Source: Lepas anatifera
Taxonomy: Eukaryota; Arthropoda; Thecostraca; Lepadidae
Length of the DNA stretch: 64,000 nt
Assembly (NCBI GenBank): GCA_034440635.1
Contig: JAOTON010000767.1
Span: forward strand, 620,001-684,000
Direction: 5' to 3'
Under the pieces are notes generated by a model. That model was not told where the DNA came from. It worked only from the letters and a program-made list of their open reading frames with translations, and did no database searches. Each line of letters starts with the position of its first letter. Position 1 is the first letter of the stretch. The translations under genes and the position numbers were made by a program. Positions 19,274 through 30,762 of this stretch are shown piece after piece.

Positions 19274-22200
19274 CTGCCAACAGCGAGAGGTTTAGTCACA
19301 CGCTGGGATGCGCACAGCGGTGTCAGGCGGCACGTGACGCCGGCTGATTACCCAACAACACCCCAGCAGGTTCACCAACATACAACACAGGAGACAATCA
19401 GAGTCATTGTTCCGAAATACAACACAAGCCAGGGACCCGATCCCGTACTTGATGTAGTGGAATACGCACACATATTCTACAAAAATAGTATACATATATT
19501 TCCGCACAAAAAGCGTGACATGCTCTTATAAGACATGGGCGCCATTTTGGCCAGCTGCTGACTCACGTCGCACACTGTGCAGTTCCAGACTGTCGTCGGT
19601 GTCCTGTGAGAGCTGGCGCTCGGCGGCGGTGGCGCGCCCTGCCGGAGGGGCCGGGTCCACCTGTCGGGAGGGGTCAGTCACCCTCCGGCGCCCACTGGGG
19701 ACTACGCACTGCCCTGACCTCAGATGATACATCCTGTTCTTTGTTATCATATATTATCCCTTGTCATATTCTATTAGTTTTCATAAGTAAGCATTTTATG
19801 TTGTAAAGTTCGTGATTCCAAAGGGAATCACGAACTTTACAACATCACCCGGTAAGCGGGACATTCGACCTCGTATGAGGGATGAATGGATGTTAGGATG
19901 GACTTGCATTACCACATCAATGGGCAGCGGACCTGGACACTTCCACTCATTATCATAGTTAGGGCTAAAGAAACGGCACATTTTCAAAGCTAGAAAGCCA
20001 AAAGAGCATTACAATACCAACTTTTTACTGTCGGGCCATCCCTCCCCAAATCGATCAAAAACCAACCCTTAATACCCGTGACTTCAAATGCGCGAAATTC
20101 ACATCAAACCATTTCATCTATAGGTAAGCGGTAATTCTCCCGTTCACTGGATACACTATTCCTAACCTGCGTGTCCTGTTCGTACGCGGCATCTTCATCT
20201 GAGCCGCGCCCGTTCTCTCCCACGTCGTCTGCCATCCGCTCCTCAACATCTGTGTCCTGGTCGTAGGCATCATCTTCGCTACCAGCCGCCTCCGACCTCC
20301 TCACAGAGAGGTTCTCACCCTCCTCTGGGTCATCCTCATCGCTGAGCACGTGCTCTGCCGTCGCACGTCTGGCCTTGGCTGGCGCGCGGCGAGCCTTGGC
20401 TGCCGCCGCTCCGGAGGCGGCGGACGCAGACTGGACTGGCTTCGCTGGTGACGGTGTTTTGGCCGCTGTCCGGACAGCGGCGCCATCTTTGGACGGAGCT
20501 GCGCGGTACAGGAGCCAATCAGGGATCGCGTCGGAGCCGTGACGGCATTTGGTGAGTTGGGCGGCGGCAAACGGCGAAAACTGACAAACATGCGCGGTAT
20601 CCCTCCAGAAAGGACGTGATCACAGGCGGCGGAACTAGGGGGCACCGTGACACCGTGACCCCCTGTTGTATATCGTCTGTTTTGTATAACACGCAACGAA
20701 AATAAGCGGCAATGTCGGTCAATGTCGTACGAGTTTTCATTTTAACACACCTGCAAAATGCCACATGGAAAAAGTGAATATTTACTAGGTGAAATAACAT
20801 GGGGGACGAACAATGACGAGGTGGGACGGAGGTGGAATCAGCTACACACTGTCCCGACACATAGCCTTCAAACAGCCAGGCCAGCTAAGGTTAAGGAGCC
20901 TCACTCGTGTGCAGGTCATGCTCGGCACGTTCGGCGATCAGCTCTTGCAGGGCGCGTATCTTTGCCTTCTTCTCGTTAAGCAGCGCGGCGAACTTGGCCA
21001 GCAGGTGGTCTTCGGTCTCCTGGCGCGCCGTCACCGCCTCCTCCGCAATACGGCGCAGCTGGTTGCACTCTGCCGCAGATTTGATATTTTACATGTTAAC
21101 GGTGCTATGGAACAGCAGGACAATTTAAGCTCTTCATGACATGCACGCAATTAATCATACACGAGTCCTTTTCACAGCAACGGACCTCGGATCGTGGAAG
21201 AGAATCACGGAGTTAGATGTGAGAGTTAGCATTTGGCTGCCAGAAAGGCACAACAGAATAAGGAAGTCTCAGGGGAATGAAATATTGGGCACACTCGTCC
21301 CTTGGCCAGCGAGATCAACCAATGTCCTGCGATGGAGGAAGAAGCGCTGCTTTTGGAATTTGGATCAGCGTAAGAATGTGGCGGAACCTCGACACAGAAA
21401 CCAATGGCACTGAGTTTCCCCTCTAAAAACTGTTTTCAAACACCAAACCGATGGGCAACACAAATGTAGTTTTATATGCCAGATTTATGGGTGTCGTAAA
21501 AGACAGCCTCCAAAGCGAGAGTATAACTCTACTCTAATAATGAGGTCTTAATAATATTCCTATATCATTACAATGAATGAAAACATGTCACCGATGCCAC
21601 CTGTCACAGTCAAACCATAATCTACCTTCCTTCAGTCTGTTTGACTCTCCCTGCAGTTGCTCAGCTCGGCTTTTCTGGTCCAGGAGCGCTGATGCGCACA
21701 TCGACAGCATTTCAGCGGCAGCATCGATGCATTCCTCCTGCAGCACAACAATGTCCATTCACGGCATTGTATCAATACAGGGGAACATGGGTGGAGATTC
21801 CGGGGGTGAGGAGGTTGGGGGGTCAGAACCCTGGATTTTGGGTCTCTCATAGGCTTTGTATAGGGCTTGTATTGCCGTGCCAGCGTTTACCCACACATAA
21901 CCCCCACCCCCTCTGAATGGGGAGATCTCCAGTCTTGCAGGGGAACACGAAATATATTATTAGGATCTCCTTTACAGACAAATACACAAAGAAAACATTA
22001 TTCTAAACTACTTATTTGGCGAAGGGATTTTCCACCCTGCACTTCCCAGGGGGTTTTAACTGCTTACACTCACTCTTACCAGCTGTACTGCTCCCAAGCG
22101 AAACTTGACTCCGCTTAAGTTCTTCATCCACTTCAGCGTGGCCGGCTGGCTATCTAATTGCCAGATCACATCGGAGCCATCTTTTCGGAAGAGCATGTCC

Positions 22201-23906
22201 ACCACCCATGCTGTTGTCAACTTGCTTTCTTGGGCAATGCTGTCGATATGATCAGTTGTTATCTGAAAAATTGGATACAAACACCTGATGCGATCTTATT
22301 TGGAAAGTAGACACCGGCGCTGCTAAACGCGATAACCAAACATATTCTGGTCGGTCCATTGGTACGCAGGAAATACGGCACAACATAGAAACGTCGACGC
22401 ATAATGGCCTGTTCACATATGACTCCAGCGACCCAGGGGGAGGGGTCTGGCATTTTCTGACCTTTTCTGACCAAAGGGGAGGAGAGTCTGACTTTTTCTG
22501 ACGATTTCGGACTCGGGGGACAAATCATCGCCCGTCGTGGCATTGTTATATTGGGCGATAACTACTCAGGCTCAGGGTAGTTTAAGAGCGGGCACTTCAA
22601 TGTTTCGAGCCCTAACGTACTAGAATTATGGTATTTTATACGTTCTAGTTATACTAAGAATATGCTAGAAATTATGCTAGCCAAATACTTTCATACACAG
22701 CTAAACCGCAGACAAACTGCTGCAGCTTGTTGTTGTTGTTTTAATTTCAAAACAAAACCAGTAGCCGTACGCTTGAAGAGGGGGATTGTCGTGGTTTCTT
22801 CATGCGCTTTCGCATGAATTTCACGGCTGCAGTTATGCTGTTGTCAGGTCTTCTTTTTCATATAGTTTTTTGTAGTTAAGTGGGCCATTGGTTTAGGGAG
22901 ATTTCGGCTGCGACCCGTTCGTTGGTGCTGGTCGGCGGTGGAGATGATAGGCTTTAACTGTTTGAACCAGGGCAGAATACGGTGCAGGTGCTCGGCCCGT
23001 CAGAGCCTGAGCGGGGCCGGCGACTGTTTATACTGGGGGGCTGTGGCGCGGCAGAACTAATCTAGCAGTCACACGAAGTGTCCACTGCTACCAGCTGCCC
23101 CTAACCCCGAGCATTGCAGTTGTGCAGCGTCTCTGCGTGATTGCTCGTGGCGTCTCTGCGTGATTTCTCGTGGCGTCTCAGCGTGATTTCTCGTGGCGTC
23201 TCAGCGTGATTTCTCGTGGCGTCTCTGCGTGATTTCTCGTGGCGTCTCAGCGTGATTTCTCGTGGCGTCTCAGCGTGATTTCTCGTGGCGTCTCTGCGTG
23301 ATTTCTCGTGGCGTCTCAGCGTGATTTCTCGTGGCGTCTCAGCGTGATTTTCATGGCGTCTCAGCGTGATTTCTCGTGGCGTCTCAGCGTGATTTCTCGT
23401 GGCGTCTCAGCGTGATTTCTCGTGGCGTCTCCGCGTGATTGCACATGCGACCACCGTTGCTGTCGAAAAGGGGGTCTGGCAATGTCTGCGGATTGCTGCC
23501 GAAGGGGAGGGCACCAGCTATTTTCTGACGATTTCTGACAAGGGGGGATCGGAACAAGCTTAAATTTGAATCATGTCATAAGTGAACAGCCCATAACCAT
23601 GCGCTGGAGAAATTTTCAAATACCCTGTAAGAGATGTTGTCGATTTAAATCACTAAATATTTACGCCAAACGTGATACCACGCATGATTATTCTGTATTC
23701 AAACTATCATCAATAATAAATCGTTGGTAGCTATCATAACAAACAGTAACACATGATCACACAGGTAATTACAATCACTATCGCCTTTGCTTGCTCACCT
23801 TTGTCTTGTAGCCCGATTGATGCTTGGAAACATTGTGTAGGTACAACGTGTATTGGTCACTGGATTCATTTACAACTAAATAATTAAAACACTTGCCGTC
23901 TCCCAT
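19154..23906 (-). CDS. XRCC4: XRCC4, DNA ligase IV partner in non-homologous end joining
   Basis: XRCC4 forms a homodimer with a globular beta-sandwich head and a long coiled-coil stalk that binds DNA ligase IV, and it works in the nucleus on double-strand breaks. Seven exons with matching phases: 23906-23799, 22262-22080, 21737-21626, 21069-20905, 20498-20167, 19660-19567 and 19273-19154, about 370 residues (human 336). Diagnostic matches are GVKFRLGAVQL in the head (human DVSFRLGSFNL) and ALLNEKKAKIRALQELI in the stalk (human VLVLNEKKTKIRSLHNKLL). An acidic tail with basic clusters follows, ending SDDLSDIV (human EDLFDEI). About 15-20 residues of the head (the TDG..AW region) are missing between exons 1 and 2, perhaps in a short unseen exon. 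The final exon needs one base removed from a C6 run to reach the conserved end. Confidence 0.85.
19567..19660 (-). CDS. XRCC4: XRCC4 exon 6, tail
   Basis: Follows CCCTCCCGACAG and reads VDPAPPAGRATAAERQLSQ then DTDDSLELHSVR. It ends one base into a codon at CGAC|GTGAGT, a consensus donor. Both phases match its neighbours. Confidence 0.68.
19798..19845. repeat. Perfect 22-bp inverted repeat with 4-base loop in an XRCC4 intron
   Basis: Left arm 19798-19819 (starts ATGTTGTAAAGTTCGTG), loop AAAG at 19820-19823, right arm 19824-19845, an exact complement. It lies in the intron between exons 5 and 6. Confidence 0.95.
20167..20498 (-). CDS. XRCC4: XRCC4 exon 5, basic then acidic tail
   Basis: Follows TACCGCGCAG and keeps the phase left by exon 4. 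It encodes PSKDGAAVRTAAKTPSPAKP, an Ala/Arg/Lys-rich stretch, then acidic repeats with twin AYDQDTD and AYEQDTQ motifs. It ends in phase 0 at a non-standard but acceptable CAG|GTTAGG donor. The disordered tail of XRCC4 is poorly conserved, so support comes mainly from phase and context. Confidence 0.75.
20905..21069 (-). CDS. XRCC4: XRCC4 exon 4, ligase IV-binding stalk
   Basis: Follows CTGCGGCAG and carries the most conserved XRCC4 segment, KFAALLNEKKAKIRALQELI, within a continuous amphipathic helix. It ends one base into a codon at ACGA|GTGAGG. Confidence 0.93.
21626..21737 (-). CDS. XRCC4: XRCC4 exon 3, start of coiled-coil stalk
   Basis: Follows GTGCTGCAG and reads EECIDAAAEMLSMCASALL and DQKSRAEQLQGESNRLKE with heptad-like spacing. 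It ends one base into a codon at GAAG|GTAGAT. Confidence 0.88.
22080..22262 (-). CDS. XRCC4: XRCC4 exon 2, head domain
   Basis: Follows CCAATTTTTCAG. It reads ITTDHIDSIAQESKL, then DVIWQLDSQPATLKWMKN and GVKFRLGAVQL, closing the XRCC4 head. Sixty-one whole codons, ending CTG|GTAAGA. Confidence 0.85.
22435..22910 (+). repeat. Dispersed repeat copy 1 in XRCC4 intron 1
   Basis: The left part has GGGGAGGAGAGTCTGACTTT and TTCTGACGATTTC. The rest shows interrupted similarity to 33523-33760 (GCGATAACT..C, GGGCACTTCAA, GCTAGCCA, TTTCATA..A..TAAACC.CA). No coding capacity is visible. It is probably a non-autonomous transposon family. Confidence 0.5.
23129..23441 (+). repeat. 23-bp tandem repeat in XRCC4 intron 1
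   Basis: About 13.6 copies of a unit containing GTCTCAGCGTGATTTCTCGT, with alternating CTCTGCG and CTCAGCG variants. Near-identical copies indicate recent expansion. Confidence 0.97.
23799..23906 (-). CDS. XRCC4: XRCC4 exon 1, start of head domain
   Basis: ATG at 23906-23904. Thirty-six codons (MGDGKCFNYLVVNESSDQYT, then LYLHNVSKHQSGYKTK) correspond to the first beta strands of the head. It ends in phase 0 at AAG|GTGAGC. Confidence 0.65.
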
Positions 23907-25247
23907 CTTGATAGTTTCGGCGTGTATGTTTACACCTGCCATGATCACGGAAAATATATCCAGCAGCCTACAAAAAAGAGAAAGTCAGACAAGGATTTCG
24001 GCATATCAGCTAGTAACGCATTAGACCATGTTTGCACTTATTCAAGCCCCCCCCCCCCCAGCAAAGATTCCTGGGACGACACACTCCACTGGGGAGGGGA
24101 GGGGGTGTATTTTGACCCTTTCCCTCCATATCTCATTTCCTAGAAAACCTAAAGGAAAATTACGAGCAGCGCTCGAAAGTTCTTTCCGAGACGAAGAGAA
24201 ATTAAAACACTATTTTTACCTCAGGTCAATATTGGGGTCACCTGAGAGAAAAATAGGCTCCACGGGCTTACAGCAGGGCATTGTAGACCGGGTTGGACTT
24301 TTACCATGGCGAAACTAGGTTTTAACATGACAACTGTTAAAACTATGTTGTAACAGGGTTATAAAAGGGTAAAACTCTGTTATAACAGTCAAAAACTAAG
24401 CAATTGCCGGACAATGTTGGGTACTTTACCAAGAACTTCTGATACCGGTGCTGAACTGAGAACGCCTCTACCAACATCTACATTCTTTCGCGACGCATTA
24501 AAGGGATCGGTTTCCACTAAATCAATTGCTTTTTAAACTTTCCAGTGACTTGCTGGAATTCTTCCATAGCGCTACCGCAATATCCCCATTCAACGCTTAG
24601 TTGCTAGCCTACCATTCCCGGGTTCAAGGCCCATCATGGCCTCTGAATAAGTCAATTTGATTTTGCATTCCCTCACACGCCTTCCAACAGGTGGATAGTT
24701 GTTGACACCGTGTAACTGGGCTATCGGTATGTCGTTAACCATCAACAAGCATCACTCTTCATCAGGTTTGCACTTAACGACGAATGCTAGCAAATTTTCT
24801 CTTAAAATGAGCGGTGTGCATGGGCTAGAAAACTATTCATTTGGATGGCTTAAATAGTGTGTTAGGTTTATATTTGATTTCGATGCTCCTGGTAGTGCCG
24901 TACCCCTTAGTAGTGACGATTATTTGTTGGGCGGAACATCAAAACCAGTGACAAGTAGTAGAAACGCTCCATGAGCACAAGACAGTCATGTCCCAATTTG
25001 TCGATTGTTCCTGAATGGTAACTTAACTGCACCTGGGATTACAAACGTCGACAGCGGGTTGGACCTTGGACGCCTTCAGCTTGCAAATTAGGGGCGGGGA
25101 CGTTCCTTCTTAAACAAAAATTTGGGACTTGAATTGGGTTGAAATATTTTTACGCTTTTTCACATTGTCTGCATGAGCTTACGTAATGTGAGATGTGTCA
25201 TTCAAAAGTTTTCAGGGGCAGCCATTATGATAAGAACTATTTACCCT

Positions 25248-25312
25248 CTCCACTGTATGGGCGCCATATGACCTCGATGTCGGTGCGCCCTAAACCCCCA
25301 ATAATGATGATG
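25248..25312 (+). mobile_element. SINE/LINE tail fragment
   Basis: GGGCGCCATATGACCT ... GGTGCG ... TAAACCCCCAATAATGATG matches the tails at 36223-36295 and 60285-60365 (minus), and ends in a short (ATG)n run as retroposon tails do. Confidence 0.55.
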
Positions 25313-25644
25313 ATGACCCACTCCACCGTCCCCCTCTGGTCATCGCTAGTCTGAGCTCCAACCCCTCCGGTAAATATTATGTGGCGACGCCTCTGCTGCA
25401 GGGGTGTGTATTTATTACTCATTGGGGGGTGCCTGTGAACCCCGATGAACGCTCAAAGCAATGTTAAAAACATATAGGTACGCATATACACTCACTTTAA
25501 GGTCTGATAACTTTGCGCAATTATTATGCTATTAAAATTATCTTTCCGGCTAACACCTTCCATTCCCACAAAAGATTGTCATGTTGAATTTATTCAACCC
25601 AGTCACAGCTCCTGAGCACATACTCCGAAACCTCATCTAGTAGT

Positions 25645-25950
25645 TCACCAGTTCACCCGATGCTTCCCCGCAAGACTGCGGAAGCAGAAGACCAGCTTCT
25701 CGGCAGTGACAATCCCAAGCCGATTGCGGAGCTCTGTCTGGATAAGGGAGAAGCTCGAGAATACTCTTTCGATGCTGCTGGGAGAAGGAGGCATGTTCAT
25801 CAATGCCAGAGCCTTCTCAGACAGATTTGGACTGATTCGCCGTTTTTTTTCACTGCCAACCACCATGCTTTGAGACCAATTTTCGCGACCATCTCTTCTC
25901 GGAAGAACTCAGGTGGGAAAGAAAGAAACTATGCCGAGTTTTTATGACAG
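25645..25950 (-). pseudogene. hAT transposase C-terminal (dimerisation) fragment
   Basis: The minus strand reads EFFREEMVAKIGLKAWW, then after a one-base shift at an A8 run ALALMNMPPSPSSIERVFSS and TELRNRLGIVTAEKLVF. The pattern (L-x-I-P-x-S-x-x-x-E-R-V-F-S, then a helix with R-N-R-L and E-K-L-V-F) is the C-terminal hAT dimerisation region. The catalytic core is not recognisable elsewhere in the element. Confidence 0.75.
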
Positions 25951-26243
25951 CTTTCCTGAGAAAAGGTAACACCGCGGCGGTCCCACAGCCCGGTAGCGTG
26001 GTGATGGACGGCCACATATATATATAACCGTCAAACACCAATATCTACCATAAATGCTCCCATGTGGAGGGTGGGCAGTAGGGTGTTTCATTGTTCCAAA
26101 ATGCAATATTTTGACGCATATCGACGTTCCCCTCAAACCTCATCTGCTTACAAGCTTCGGTGCAAAATTTCCATGTATTTCGATAATATTTAGAGGTCGC
26201 GCACTTTTGCAGTCTTTTTTTATCAAATGTATTCAAATGTACA

Positions 26244-26395
26244 CATAAGCGTAGGAACGTTCAGAATATTGGGGAGGCCAAGGTGCATTTGGATGTCATT
26301 TCTTTCCAGTCAACGCCACAGGGTTAAGGGTTAAGAATCAAGAATATTGGGGGGGCTATGGCCCCCAGCCCCCTGTTCCTACGCCTACGCCTATG
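26244..26395. mobile_element. 152-bp hAT-type MITE nested in the larger hAT element
   Basis: Inverted ends CATAAGCGTAGGAAC and (minus strand) CATAGGCGTAGGCGTAGGAA. Flanked by the identical 8-mer AATGTACA (26236-26243 and 26396-26403). The right part repeats GGGGGGCTATGGCCCCCAGC. The CATAxGCG terminus is shared with the MITE at 60478. Confidence 0.85.
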
Positions 26396-26697
26396 AATGT
26401 ACACATTTCCACACTGATGCTGGCGCTGGTTTTCTTTTGCTTGGTTTTCTATTTCACATCTGAAATATTCTTAAAATTAAATAAAACATTTATTACTGCA
26501 CAAGACTAGCCTGAGCATAAAACCCGACCGATTTCGGGAGCATCCCGCCCCCGTTTTCAAGGGAGATGAAGAAAACACTATGACATAAGCCTAACTAAGC
26601 GAAAAACACGAAGACAGGGTAAACTTTGAAAGAACAATCTTAGCTATGAACATGACGAATCATTTTAGAATTATTAGCTCTAAACACGTGTTATTTT

Positions 26698-26997
26698 TCA
26701 ATTCAATCTCTTGTTTGGCTGGCGTTTTAAGAGGTCCAAAAATCCAGAGAAGATGGTAACTTTGCCGATATTTCTATCAATTTTTGGTTCCGTGGTGGTT
26801 TGGATGTAAATTGCCTCTTTTATTTCCCGCTGTTTTTGTCTTGAGTCGAAAGTTAAAGTCGTTGTGGCGTCCCATTTGATATAAAGATCCTTTTTGAATG
26901 ATTGTTTTGCTGTGGCCTCTGCTGCTCTCTCGTCAATTGACTCTCGGATTAGTTTTTGTCGAGATTTTCGGTGTTCGTCTTGTCGAACTTCCATCAT
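26698..26997 (-). mobile_element. Possible Penelope-like element endonuclease fragment
   Basis: The minus strand reads KDLYIKWDATTTLTF, then REIKEAIYIQTTTEP and KIDRNIGK. A helix of the form R-x-I-K-E-A-I-x-I followed by x-I-N/D-R-x-I-G is typical of the GIY-YIG endonuclease tail of Penelope-like retroelements. The fragment is too short for certainty. Confidence 0.4.
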
Positions 26998-27186
26998 CCT
27001 TTTGCTTTCTCAAATGTATATTTTTGGACAGTCATTACATTCCATCTTGTATACTGGGCCTGGTTTTTCCGGTTGTCTATCCTGTCCTTTGGTTTGACCA
27101 GTAATTGTTTGATCATTTGATGTGCCTTAAAATATGTTCTTACGTTGAATTTAGAACATATGCGTCGAATCTGTTGCGATACTCCT

Positions 27187-27290
27187 TCTACTCATGGGAA
27201 GGATCATTATATCAAATGGGACGCCACAACGACTCTAACTTTCGACTCAGGACAAAAACAGCGGGAAAGGGAGATCACCCTCATCAAGAG
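27187..27290 (+). repeat. Inverted second copy of the 26.8-kb fragment
   Basis: About 75 bases encode KDHYIKWDATTTLTF and GQKQRE in the plus direction and are almost identical, inverted, to part of the minus-strand fragment at 26805-26892. About 300 bases separate the arms. Confidence 0.8.
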
Positions 27291-27759
27291 GTTCAACGGA
27301 TTCGTCAAGGACGAGAAGCAGAAGCAGTACCTGCTCCGGGTGGTGGAACTCCATCGGAGGGCTCTACCCAAGTGCACCAAGAAAGAATGCGCCTCTTTCA
27401 AGTGTAATGATTTTTGGTGATAAAAGTGCGCGACCTCTAAATGTCCTTTTTATTTTGCTTTTAAGGGTGTCAATTGATTCAGTTTCACGTATAGAGCTGG
27501 AGGAAAGTCGATATGACTTCGTTCCAAACAAACAAAATTTTACTATAGTGGGCTGAAACACCCTAGTGGGCAGGGGTCATAACTTTAAAAAATCTGTGAT
27601 CATGTTTTTTCATACCCAGGTGTCTAAAACTGTCAGAAAAGTTTTAACAGGCGGGTGTTAGAACTATGTTAAAACTAGTTTTAACATGACAGTTATAACA
27701 GGCTGTTATAACATGTTAAAACAGGGAGGGTGGTAGAACTTGCCAACCCTGATTGTAGA

Positions 27760-30711
27760 TAATCCCCTATACATTTTGTTTCTAAGCGGAGCCAGAGCAA
27801 ATCTTTAGAGCATCATTGGATTGCTCTCATCATAACAAATGAAATGGAATACGACCAAACTAGGTGAAATTGTGAAATGTCCTGACCTCGAGCCATGTCA
27901 GGGTCGCATGATCATCTTGTATAGTCATGCCGCAAGTCGCTTGGCGTTCCATGGCAAGATAAGTATGAAAAATCTATCTTAATTTAGTCTGAAGTTATTA
28001 TCGAAAATTACAGTATGCTCAGGTGACCTCACGTGGCTTCTGAAAGGTCAAATGCCCAAACAATCAACTTGATAGGAGTGTACTAAGAATACATTGTACA
28101 AAAACTTTCAAGTTGAGCGATCCCATATTAACTGAAAAAACCTCTTTCTGTTATCACCACAGGTTTATGGGGTGATCAAAAAAAGAACTCGTCTTAGGTC
28201 AGCAACATAAAAATCCGAGAGAGCAGATTTGTAAACCCCAATAACCTCTTCATATCACAAAAGTTTGGAACTGATTGATTGGCAGATGTTTCTTTGGTGC
28301 CGCTTCAAACTCGTGATTATGGGTTTTTAAGGTCGGGTCGCAAGCTTGGACAACTCCTTGACCTGGCATGACCTGAACTAATTATTTTTAGATAAATTAA
28401 ATTGATTAAAAATGTACTGGAAGTCTAGTTGTTCTGCGTCACTTTGTTTCTGCGTTAGAAAGGGATGCCTAAGAGAGGAGACAGACAAATTGGTATCAAT
28501 ATGCATGTATGGTACTAATTCGACCTTGCTCTAGTAGAACGTGTAATAAGACATATTTTGAAAACGAATGCGAGTGACAGCAGAATAGCGAATTCGCAAC
28601 TCAGAGTCTACTCTGACGCTGAGTGGCCACAATTTTTGCTTTAGTCAACTCACTTCTGGATCTGGATTGAGCCAGTCAACTCTCAATTGCATAAGCATCG
28701 CCACCGGAAAAAGTGGGGGCCAGTCAAACTTCAACCTGATGCTGACAAAAAACTTTCCACGAAAGGACCAGTGTTCAAATTTGGGCTCCTCATTGCCTTC
28801 CGCAGCGCCTGGTTATGAGAATTTCAGGTTTTCTCCAATTTTGACTGATATAAGGAAATTTTGGGTCAAAAAGTGGGGGGCTGTCCCCCTTTTCCAACAC
28901 CTATTCTCAACACATCTTGTGCTCAACAGATCACACAGTACTCGAGCCTTTACCACCCTGTACTCGAGCATTTACCACCCTGTAAGTAAATTAATCTTGG
29001 TACTCGAGTACTCGAGGCACAGACTTAGCCGGCGAGTGTTCCCAGATATTGTCATTACTGCGCTGTTTTTGTAGAAATTATAATTTACTTCTCTTGCAGT
29101 GCTGCCAGAATATTTGGCGAGTTTTGCAAGTTATGTCTAATATATCTTACATTTTTGCTGACTCAGTATTTTAATATTCTTGGAAGTAATAAAATGCTAT
29201 CTTGTTGACAGTTTTCAAACGATTTAAATAATTATTCCATATATCTTAATTTTGAGCCCTAGTAACTATTAAATCCTGCCACTGCGTATATAAGTGATGG
29301 CGGCGCCGCATTAGTGCTGTTCTCCTGTGCCCGAATGCCGCGTGGGCCACGTTGGCTACTTGCTAAATTGGGTTGAATATGTCGCATGTCCATTGTCATT
29401 CACATTCCATCGTGGTAAGGATAAATAACGTGGATTTAGTGCCTAATGTGTTCGTTACTTTTAAGCAACAACGATTGTATGGCCTGTCGCATGAAAAGGA
29501 CTAGGCGATCGAATGACTATGTATTGGTGATTTATTCAGCCCAAAGCATATTTTATTTAAGATACCAAGTGGTGGGCATTTTGCTCACCAGTCCTTCATA
29601 CTATGTCCACCAGTAAATGGTCCTGGATGGCCCAGTGCTCAGCATTCACCGGTCATTTGGTGCTCTAGAAGTGCACTCCTGGTGGAAACTCTTTGCCCTT
29701 TTCAGCTGAATGCCCACCAGTCCCTATTCCTTAAAATATGCCCTGCTTCAGCCTGTACTATCCTGGCTGATTCAGCAAATTACCTATTATTGTAAATGTT
29801 TGAAAAGCTAGTGCCAGGCTTTCCTAATACGATTGATGTAGTGGTTTTGTGTTGATGTACCAGCAGTGTAAGGTAAAGTGTCTTGGTTAATGCTGTTTTG
29901 CCCTACATCAGGGAGGGAACTTTTGTACTTAATCAACAATAATAACTATATTTGCAATCATGGGAACAATGACCCATGATTGGAAAGTCTTATTCCAAAG
30001 ATGGAAACACTGCCTAAAAATTGAAAAAATACATTAGGTTAGAGCTTGTGACAGAACGGAGCCAGCAGGCCATCATTGGCCTCCATATTCTGAAATCCCT
30101 AGGTAAGGTAAGCTAGGATTTCCATGCTGTTATGCTATGGCATTGCTGTATTTTCTAGGGCTTTTATGAATTTTTTTTAATCTGTGGGTGCAAAATAACC
30201 TTGGAAGTCTGTCCATCCCAAAACACTAAATGATGATCCTATTAATTTGACAGTGTGTGCTGCAAAAATTTACCAATTTACAATTGTAGTTCTTTGTTTA
30301 TGAAAGGGAATGGACCTCTGTCAAAGTTCTAAAATAGACAATATAGGAACAAAATAGACTGGAAAATCAAGACACCACTTTTTGTTTCAACTACCTATTG
30401 CTCAAGTTGATGCCTGTTGCTTTTCTATGTTTGGTTGACCCAAGCATCTTGTAATCACACACCTGTGACATGTAAGGTTGCATGGCCATGTCAGTTGTAA
30501 ACATTTATTGTGACCTGCTGTCAAATGGAGAGGGATTTTTTCCTGTTTTGAATAACAGGAAAGAACAACTCTTCTTTGAGTTATAAAGTGTGCATAAATT
30601 TTATACTGAGCTTTGGGTAAAATGAAATATGCCAGTAGTGGTTTCTTAGCACACTCCACAGAATGGCCAGCTCAGTTTTTTTTAAATTTTGTTAAGTTAT
30701 TCCAGTATGGT
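27760..30711. other. Gene-free interval
   Basis: AT-rich sequence with scattered AGGTCA/TGACCT motifs around 28015-28400 and a short duplication of TACTCGAGC.TTTACCACCC near 28940-28980. A TATATAAG followed by a GC-rich patch at 29287-29345 could be a promoter, but no coding exon follows. Confidence 0.4.
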
Positions 30712-30725
30712 AAAAAAAAAAAAAG

Positions 30726-30759
<34 letters not shown>
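30712..30759 (+). repeat. Poly-A tracts
   Basis: A13 (30712-30724) and A30 (30730-30759) separated by GTATT. They may be the tail of an old retroposon, but no body was recognised to their left. Confidence 0.8.

Positions 30760-30762
<3 letters not shown>

Larger units (their letters stand above)
24288..27751. mobile_element. Degraded hAT transposon with 8-bp target duplication
   Basis: Left end CCGGGTTGGACTTTTACCA; right end reads, on the minus strand, CAGGGTTGGCAAGTTCTACC. The identical 8-mer ATTGTAGA flanks both (24280-24287 and 27752-27759). Both subterminal regions are packed with GTTATAACA / TGTTAAAAC palindromic motifs, typical transposase-binding sites. Inside is a broken hAT dimerisation region on the minus strand, plus later nested insertions. 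The 3,464-base element lies about 370 bases upstream of the XRCC4 start codon. Confidence 0.85.

Noticed and set aside
23129..23441. CRISPR-like array
   Set aside because: Units are contiguous with no spacers and lie in a eukaryotic intron.
29280..29345. TATATAAG followed by ATGGCGGCGCCGC as a gene start
   Set aside because: The frame stops after five codons and no donor site gives a plausible link to the GTF2A1 exon at 34010.
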